A DNA stretch of 64,000 nucleotides from Acorus gramineus (taxonomy: Eukaryota; Streptophyta; Magnoliopsida; Acorales; Acoraceae). The DNA lies in assembly GCA_030737835.1 (NCBI GenBank), contig CM060848.1:10982509-11046508 (forward strand), written 5' to 3'. The translations under genes and the position numbers were made by a program. How positions within the stretch are numbered: position 1 is the stretch's first letter; the number at the start of each line of letters is the position of its first letter. Shown here in pieces: positions 58,001 to 64,000 of the stretch. The notes beneath the pieces are model-generated. The model was not told the DNA's origin and did not search any database. It saw only the letters and a program-made list of their open reading frames with translations.

Positions 58001-60467
58001 TTCTATTTATTTTCTTAACAGAAAGTTCTTGATGAATCCAATCCAATTCAGACTGCCACAGAAGCCTCTAACAAACTGGTATGTAGTCCACATAACAAGA
58101 AAGCGATTGAAATTGATTACAGATTGAATGCCTCATTGAATCAACCACTCTATATTGTGAATTATGCCTATTTATGCTAAATTTACCTTGAATGATCATT
58201 CTTAGGAGGTTGCGCAGATCCTATATGGAACCGGGGGATTCACATTGCCCCACTGGTTTGATCCTTGGCTTCATTCTAATCAATCAGTCTCCCTTAGACA
58301 TGTTTCCAGGTAATACCATAATATGATGATTAACATATAACAGGACAGTTTGATCAGAGGATATAAATGCAAAAGCTATAGGATCCTGGTTTGTAAACAG
58401 GGGCTGGGCATGTTTCCTTTTTAAAGCATATGTAAAGAGGGGGTGACTAAAGCTCCACGAATACTATCTTCTTCCCTCCTTTTTTTATATACCTGTGTAT
58501 TTGGAAAAATCTCTTTTCTATAGAAATACAACTATTTGATTACCAATATAAAAAAATAACAACATATAATATAACCAGTGGCTAGTCAAGCAGTGGCGGC
58601 TCCAGAAATTTTATAAATAGGGCCATTTAAAAAAATAAATTCCACAAAATTTTAAAAAAAAGCTTCTCTTATCATGTATTTATCAAAAACATAAAAAAAA
58701 AAAAATTTGAAAATACAATAACAATTTATATTACTAAAAATTAAAACATCAAAGATGGGAGATGAAAGATTTTCAATATATAATCTTTTATAATTTTCTT
58801 CGATGACAACACCATAACAGGGGAAATTTGGGGTTTCATTTATAAAATTTGGGTTGGACATGGTCAACTGGTGAGCTGGTGGGACCATTGGTGAGGAGGG
58901 TTTCCATGGTTTGAAAGGGTAACAATAGTAAATTTGGTTTTTTTTTTTTTTAAATGTGATGGGGTCAATTGACCCCACCCCACCACGTAAAATGTTGCGC
59001 CCCCCTGCAGTGAAGTCATGGCAGTTCACCAAATAGTGAATCCTCTGGGAAGATAGTATTCATGGAGCTTAATTAAGACATCTTTTCTACAATGTAATAT
59101 GTGTTTTTTGAAGATTGGTGTTTATTCAAAATATAGAAATACAAAACTTAATTACCAATATAAATGGAAAATCATAAAAGCAGTGGCCAAAAAAGAAATC
59201 CATTTAAAAAAACAGTGAGTAATGTTGCTCATGTTGTGTGAGCGCTAGATGCAAGGACAAACATGCATGGGTAAGGGCCAGTTTGGTAACTGTTCAAAAA
59301 AGGAATTACTCATTTTCAGGAATCCAATTCTAGTAGGTTGATGATCCAACTGTGAATGATGGGCACATTTGGTATTCTTGTTATGCATAATTATGATATG
59401 AACCTCTCAAATGATTATGATTACATGTAATGGTTGTTTATTGTTCATTGCATTTCTTTTGCTGTTCAATCTTCAGGATGAATATAACGAACTGAAGTTC
59501 AATATGATTACTGATAAAATAACTAAAATTTTCAATTAATGGCATTCATGAATGAATATTATTTTTTCTTAAATCTTATTCTTAGCTAAATTTGTTGTTT
59601 TCAGATGAATTTATTACATTTAAAATTTTTCCTTAAATAGGTTTCAGGAATGCCTTCTGAATCAATTAAGCCAAGGTAATACATTTGACATCAATAGTGG
59701 CATTCCTCTTCATGGCATGATCCAAAGGAACAGTGGACCATATCCTCCAAATGCCCCAACTGTTCCATACTTCTTTCATGGCTCCTCATCTAGGAATCCT
59801 GTGGTGAATGACACGGCTGTAGAACCTACATTCCAGGTTTCAATCCTGCTCTACAGAACCTAAAATTTTGATGTCATTTTCTACATATAGAATGAATTTA
59901 TATGTATTGTGATTTTCTATGTTTATCAATGTATCAAAATGATACTACAAGAATAATACATCTTGGATGACACAATTATTTATTTACAAGTTACATCACC
60001 ATTCACAAGAGTTGGAATTGCATGGTTAAAAAGCTTAATTTCCATAAACATCACAATGTTCCATGCAGCAACAGAGCATGGAGCGTGGACTAATGAAGCT
60101 CTCAACATATGAGCAAGGGGAGTCCTCAGCGAGTGGATCAAGGGTATGGCATTCTTTTGATATAATCAATTCTGATTCATGTTTTGAGTTTTTGGAATCC
60201 CAGGAGAAGCCCCATTTAATTTTTCCTCCATTTAACCCAATTACATATATCAACGTATTTTCTTCGATAGTCACATAAAGACACGGATGTAGTTCTAAAA
60301 ACAAGAAAATATTAAGTATCTAAAAAAATAGTTAAATTTTGCACAATTAATGTATGTTAGTATGTCATTCACAGATGAATCAGGGCAATACAATCCACCA
60401 GTTCCCTGAGCAAGATAATGTGCAACCTCAAATGGCGCAGAGCCACAACCAAACATATCTGCCATAG
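49055..60467 (+). CDS. MIKC*-type MADS-box transcription factor, 12 exons
   Basis: Exons: 49055-49233, 49380-49430, 49564-49594, 49728-49792, 55208-55247, 55408-55469, 55620-55719, 58022-58078, 58206-58309, 59641-59836, 60069-60143 and 60375-60467. All borders are GT/AG and phases match, giving 350 residues. Residues 1-60 are a MADS domain ([31 protein letters not shown]) for DNA binding and dimerisation. [13 protein letters not shown] resembles MIKC* factors, which act mainly in gametophytes and pollen. A charged coiled-coil part ([21 protein letters not shown], exons 6-7) corresponds to the K-like domain; the tail is rich in Gln, Asn and Pro. An in-frame ATG at 49025 would add ten residues. 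Intron 4 is 5.4 kb because of a copia element. The TAG at 60465 overlaps GTAAGTG, so exon 12 may instead splice onward past the LINE. The exon borders are predicted, not observed. Confidence 0.85.
49664..49691 (+). repeat. Poly-C and CT run in intron 3
   Basis: About 17 cytosines followed by a CT microsatellite, 40 bp before the exon 4 acceptor; it may act as part of the pyrimidine tract. Confidence 0.85.
50028..50159 (-). repeat. 3' LTR of the copia element
   Basis: Directly followed on the plus strand by CCCCCCTCAAACTC, i.e. a GAGGGGGG polypurine tract on the minus strand. Confidence 0.92.
50173..53725 (-). pseudogene. Copia gag zinc knuckle and pol, broken by frameshifts
   Basis: On the minus strand: CCHC knuckle [14 protein letters not shown] (53695-53654), protease [12 protein letters not shown] (near 53365), GAG-pre-integrase [12 protein letters not shown] and CVGCKLGK, integrase core [11 protein letters not shown] and SDCGGEY with a later E, a Val-Asp-Pro-rich linker (near 51780-51900), RT with KWVYKIK and [10 protein letters not shown] (near 51105), and RNase H with YTDADWAGD and [12 protein letters not shown], ending at 50173. 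One-base shifts occur near 52770 (start of the integrase core), 51341 (extra T after KNAF) and 50930. All catalytic motifs survive, so decay is mild, but the frame is not intact. Confidence 0.9.
53880..54660 (-). repeat. GC-rich repeat-filled 5' region of the copia element
   Basis: Where gag's capsid half should be there is about 780 bp of very GC-rich sequence. On the plus strand it holds many variants of CTGCGGCAGGGGCAGCG (54345-54600), and nearer 53890-53990 repeated CGGGTCGGGC blocks. Frames are open on both strands because of composition. The reading gives Pro-Ala-Arg-rich repeats, not a copia capsid domain. It may be an expanded leader or captured sequence. Confidence 0.75.
54704..54715 (-). 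other. Primer-binding site of the copia element
   Basis: The minus strand reads TGGTATCAGAGC immediately after the 5' LTR. Confidence 0.92.
54716..54848 (-). repeat. 5' LTR of the copia element
   Basis: 133 bp; near copy of 50028-50159. On the minus strand it contains a TATATATA run shortly after its start. Confidence 0.92.
55965..56646. mobile_element. Foldback MITE in intron 7, interrupted by a LINE tail
   Basis: TTTCAAATGGGTA at 55965-55977 and its exact complement TACCCATTTGAAA at 56634-56646 are the ends. Inner blocks also pair: AACACCCCCGTGAAGTT against AACTTCTTGGGGTGTT, and TTTTACACCCC against GGGGTGTAACTAC. The middle is occupied by a LINE 3' fragment (56306-56526). Confidence 0.75.
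56306..56526 (-). mobile_element. LINE 3' tail fragment
   Basis: On the minus strand it ends GCGATTGCCTACCGTCTCG then TTC and a poly-A run, the 3' end of a plant LINE. TAAAATAGTAA occurs on both sides (56291-56301 and 56528-56538) as the target duplication. It is severely 5'-truncated, with no domain left. Confidence 0.78.
56793..57457 (-). mobile_element. 5'-truncated LINE with RNase H fragment in intron 7
   Basis: The minus strand encodes [12 protein letters not shown] and [17 protein letters not shown] (57379-57200), the RNase H part of plant L1-type ORF2. The 3' side ends in an A-rich tail (plus-strand T run near 56795). Flanks GAATTGAAAAAATAGATGAG (56770 on) and GAATTAAAAATATATGAG (57458 on) are a diverged ~20-bp target duplication. 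Confidence 0.8.
58591..59007. mobile_element. hAT-like MITE in intron 9
   Basis: It starts CAGTGGCGGCTCCAG and ends GCGCCCCCCTG, complementary to CAGGGGGGCGC. Flanks TAGTCAAG (58583-58590) and CAGTGAAG (59008-59015) agree at six of eight positions. The A/T-rich interior includes an open frame on the minus strand that resembles nothing known. Confidence 0.65.
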
Positions 60468-60473
60468 TAAGTG

Positions 60474-63400
60474 TTTTTTTTTTTTTTATTTGTAATCAAA
60501 TGTTGTATTGCTGTATGATCAGTAGCTTTACAAATACACAATGCTTTTACAAAAAAACATGAAAAAGGAACCAAAACAAGAATGAGGAGACAAAGAATGG
60601 CCATCATCCCCTGTTTTGTATCCTTCTTTGGATGGCTAGTTGCATATAAAATAGCCTATGTTGTTCGCTTATATCCCTTCATTGCCCTATCTTGTTCAAT
60701 TGCATGCATGATTTCCTCCCACAATTGCTCGGGTGGTACCTTGATTTCTCCTCGGATTGATTGGTAGGAAGCAAGAATATCAGCAGGTGAGTTCCCTTCT
60801 CTATGGATGTATGTCGCCCTCCATCCTTTGAAGTGTGCCAAACCTTGTTGAGTGCTTCAAAGTGATCTTATAGCAGACCATGGGAGCTTACCTCTTCCAT
60901 TTAGCCAAGCCAAGGCTGTTGTGGAGTCGGACTCAATCCAGATATTAGTATCTGCCATGCTATAAGCCATGGAGACTCATTCAATCGCCTTGAGCTCCAA
61001 TAGATTTATTGAGGGAAGATCGAGTCTCCCTGCAAGACCGAGGAGGATATCCCCATTATTGTTTCGAAGTAAAGAACCATATCCACCTCTGTCATCATTC
61101 AAGGAACCATCAGTGTTCAACTTGAGCCAGCCCATAGGAGGAGGTTCCCAAGTGACAGTGATGGAAACAGATTCTCTGGTTTGTGTTTGTAGACCAAAAA
61201 GGTCTGCAATACAGGTAACTTCTGGAGAGATAGGGACTTGAAAGATCTTTGAGTGAGCTCTGTCCACAAAAACCAGAATGTTGTAGAGATAATAAGATAT
61301 GCAACCACCTTTTTAAAAGGGTCAGTGAGATGAGTGGATAGCCAATGTGGTAGGGACTTAAGCCTGCAAGGTACAAGAGATCTGATAGACAAGTCTCTAA
61401 AGAGTTTAGTCCATATAAATCTTGAATAATAGCAGCCCATAAAGAGATGATCTACCTCCTCTATACCAGTGATACATAGAGGACAAGAGATTGATTGAGA
61501 GAGCCCCCATCTATGTAGTCTAGTCAGAGTGGGTAAACGGTTTTGAAAAGCTTGCCATGTGCATAAGTTGTGTTTCAGGGTTTGAATTGGCTGCCATAGC
61601 CATTTAGCCCAAAGTCTTTCTTCCCCCATTGATCGGGACTGCTTTCCAGGCATCAGATAGCCCCAGCTGACCAGATCGACTTGGAGGCTAGATGAGAATG
61701 TCCTCCCCAAGACCCCCAAACTCTAGATTCTGTATTTCCTCCCAAGCAGTACTCCCAATGTCAACCAAGCTTCTTTGTGGTCTATTCCAATTTCCATTTT
61801 GTATGAAAGCATTGACAGTGGAATCATTAGGGGCCGGGGCCCCCAATCATATGTGACCCGACCAAGAAGATGCGCAAGCCCTCTCCCATTTATCCAGGGG
61901 TCAAACCATAAGTTTATATTTTTTCCCTCAAAGATCAGATATCTCACCACTAGAGCTATCCATTCTCTAGCTTTAATTATGGCATGCCACGATGTTGAGC
62001 ATCATTGAAGAGCCTTTGCACACCAAATGGTTTCTTTTGTGAGGTACCTTCCTTTCATCCACTTCATCCACATGGACTGTCGATTACTCGTGATTTCCCA
62101 AAACTGGACCCCAGAGGCGCCAACTGACCAATCTCTTTTGTTTTTTATACCAAGACCACCCTCCTCAAAAGGTCTACATATAGACTCCCAGCTAACATGG
62201 TGTGCTTTATGTTCTTGGAAACTACCTTGCTAAAAGAAATCCCGGAGCAATTTAGCAATATCTTTTTGAGTTCTCCTGGGATTTTGGAATGCTGATGAGC
62301 AGAAGTCTTGAAATGAAGATAGAACCAATCGGATAAGTTCAGCCCTCCCAGCCTTTGAGAGAGAGTGCCCAATCCAGGAGGATATTTTCCTTCTAATCTT
62401 GTCTAAGAGTGGAGAGCAAAGCTGATTTGTGAGGGAACCGTGGAAAAGAGGAAGGCCTAAGTAGCGGACAGGCAAAGAGTACAATCCGATATCCATCATT
62501 TGCGCAAATTGCTCTGATAGAGGACCTCCACTTGCAAAAATCTGACTTTTTCCTATGTTCAATTGCAGACCAGACAATAATGCAAATGAGTGAAATAAGG
62601 AGGAGAGAGTTTGAGCTGACCCTGGAGAAGTGTCAGTGAACACAAGGAGGTCATCTGCAAAGCCCAGATAGGATATATTTAGCCTTCCACAAATAAACTG
62701 ACCCAGAGAACCTTCAGCCACCCTTTGGTTCAGATGTGTAGAAAGGGATTGTATCACCAATGTGAATAATAGAGGAGACAAGGGATCTCTTGCCGGATAC
62801 CACAAGAAGCAGAAAAAAAGCCTTCAGGGGAGCCATTGATAAGAATGGAATAACGAGCTGATGTGACACATTCCATGCTGAGATTAACCCAGTGATCATT
62901 TAAATTGCAGTTTTGTAAAACTTTTGCAAGATAATCCCATCGAACACTTTCAAAAGCCTTGCATAGATCCCACTTTGATGCACGCACGTGACTTTCCCTG
63001 TTGCTATGATACCTCACTATCTCATGAGCAAGCAAGATATTATGATGAATACTACGCCCTTTGATGAAGGCTGCCTGATGTTCAGTGACTAGATGAGGAA
63101 GAATTTGTCGCAGTCGCAGTCGCATAGCCATGACCTTAGTGATGATTTTATACAATGTATTGCACAATGATATAGGTCTATAGTTGTCAATGGAGTCTGC
63201 ATTAAGAGATTTTGGAATAAGAGCGATAAAGGAGTGGCTAACCTGTTTGAGAAGGCTACCAGTACAAAAAAATGTTGAATAGCATCCACCAAATCAGCCT
63301 GGACAGTGTTCCAAAAGAGCTGAAAGAAGCGAGCATGGAAACCATCTGGTTCGGGCAAACTTAGAGGCTTCAAACTGAAGAGATCGAGCTTTGCAAATCT

Positions 63401-64000
63401 CCTCTGAAGTGACTGACAGCATAGTAGTATTTTCTGTGGCAGAGATAGTGCCAAAAGGGATGAGTGGGGGAATTGACTCTCCACTATCCCTGCTTAGTAA
63501 TGTCTCATAGAATTGAACAATGTGACCCTAAATTTGATCAGGATTTGTCAGTTCTTCTCCCATTGAAGACCGGAGCCTGCATATTGTGTTCGAGATGGAA
63601 CGACTCTTTAAAGAGTCATAGAAGAATCTGGTGTTGGAGTCACCTGAGGAGAGCCAGAGTTGTCTAGATTTTTGCCTGAGGAAGCACTCCTCCTGTGCAA
63701 GAGTTCTTGAATAGTTGACACGAGCAGTCTACTCAAGAGATGTAAGGTGCTGGTCTTGAGGGTTGTTTTGTAGTATGGCTTGAGCTGATTCAAGTTCCTC
63801 CCGGCAGCGCTGAAGTGAATGATGAACTGAGCCAAAGCAGTGCTTATTCCACGACTTAAGGGCCATTTTTATGTTAGAGATTTTCTTGACTAGCCTGTAC
63901 ATAGGAGAGCCACTCACCTCAGAACTCCATGCATTTTCAACAGTTTCTTTGAAAGTAGAGTGATCCTCCCACATTTCAAAATATTTGAAAGGTTTCGAGC
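60474..64000 (-). mobile_element. Large L1-type LINE directly after the MADS coding end
   Basis: The T14 run at 60474-60487 is the poly-A tail on the minus strand. From there to the window end, ORF2 reads back through RNase H, zinc-binding domain and reverse transcriptase. The endonuclease should lie beyond 64000. The insertion begins 6 bp past the TAG of the MADS gene, so it sits in that gene's 3' UTR or in a last intron. Confidence 0.9.
60590..64000 (-). pseudogene. LINE ORF2: reverse transcriptase, zinc-binding domain, RNase H (5' end outside window)
   Basis: In reading order: a linker region (63974-63730, MALKSWNKHCFGSVHHSLQR), RT motifs EPDGFHARFFQLFWNTVQ (about 63350), ITKVMAMRLRLRQILP and EHQAAFIKGRSIHHNILLAH (63140-63010), DLCKAFESVRWDYL (about 62950) and the catalytic FADDLLVF (62661-62638), then the zinc-binding segment LCTWQAFQNRLPTLTRL and CPLCITGIEEVDHLFMGC (about 61560-61430). 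RNase H follows with KLNTDGSLNDDRGGYGSLLR (about 61120), then IESDSTTALAWLNG and IHREGNSPADILAS (about 60800). The frame breaks several times (for example near 63230, 62780, 62230, 61720 and 60960), so the protein is not intact, but the core residues remain. Confidence 0.88.

Noticed and set aside
58652..59032. 126-residue minus-strand open frame in intron 9
   Set aside because: It lies within the hAT-like MITE and crosses its end; no domain is recognised.
60590..64000. Host gene with RNase H or zinc-binding domain
   Set aside because: The RT FADD box, zinc-binding and RNase H order, poly-A tail and frame breaks identify a LINE.

Overview
The window is nuclear DNA of a flowering plant: spliced genes with GT/AG introns, a secreted plant L-ascorbate oxidase, a MIKC*-type MADS-box factor, and dense nested Ty3, Ty1/copia, LINE, hAT-type and CACTA elements. 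The species cannot be fixed from the sequence alone.

Layout. 1-42.4 kb is a retrotransposon cluster. A decayed minus-strand Tat-like Ty3 element (about 200-794 and 12437-14352) is split by TEK-1 (795-12436, plus strand, Tekay/Del-like chromovirus, 5-bp target duplication ATTAC), which carries a solo LTR (7461-8902). After a second LTR family ('family D', 14353-16451) comes TEK-2 (16793-27786), a related chromovirus in the opposite orientation. Next is a further Ty3 element (element C: LTR, primer site, gag). Its gag is cut by a 3.6-kb solo LTR (30441-34069) and again by family D at 34556. A 3.6-kb LTR relative on the minus strand (34900 to about 39818) is itself split by a family-D solo LTR (36585-37847). 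A small LTR element without coding capacity and a LINE tail close the cluster. 42.8-46.7 kb holds an intact L-ascorbate oxidase gene with a broken tandem copy and an older C-terminal fragment upstream. 46.7-49 kb is AT-rich intergenic sequence with a CACTA end and an LTR fragment. 49.0-60.5 kb is a 12-exon MADS-box gene with an intact phase through every junction, although a 4.8-kb copia element sits in intron 4 and MITEs and LINE tails sit in later introns. A large LINE starts 6 bp after the last recognisable codon and runs off the window.

How it fits together. The two host genes are independent: one acts on ascorbate in the cell wall, the other is probably a gametophyte-type transcription factor. 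The most unusual signal lies inside the long Ty3 LTRs. Six LTRs from at least three diverged lineages appear to carry a spliced leader. It has a donor, a micro-exon of exactly 36 nt flanked by AG and GTGAGT, and a final acceptor preceded by a conserved TGAGC/GCTCA hairpin. The extreme GC-rich block of the LTR falls inside the first of these predicted introns. All statements on LTR splicing are inferences from sequence pattern; no transcript was seen.
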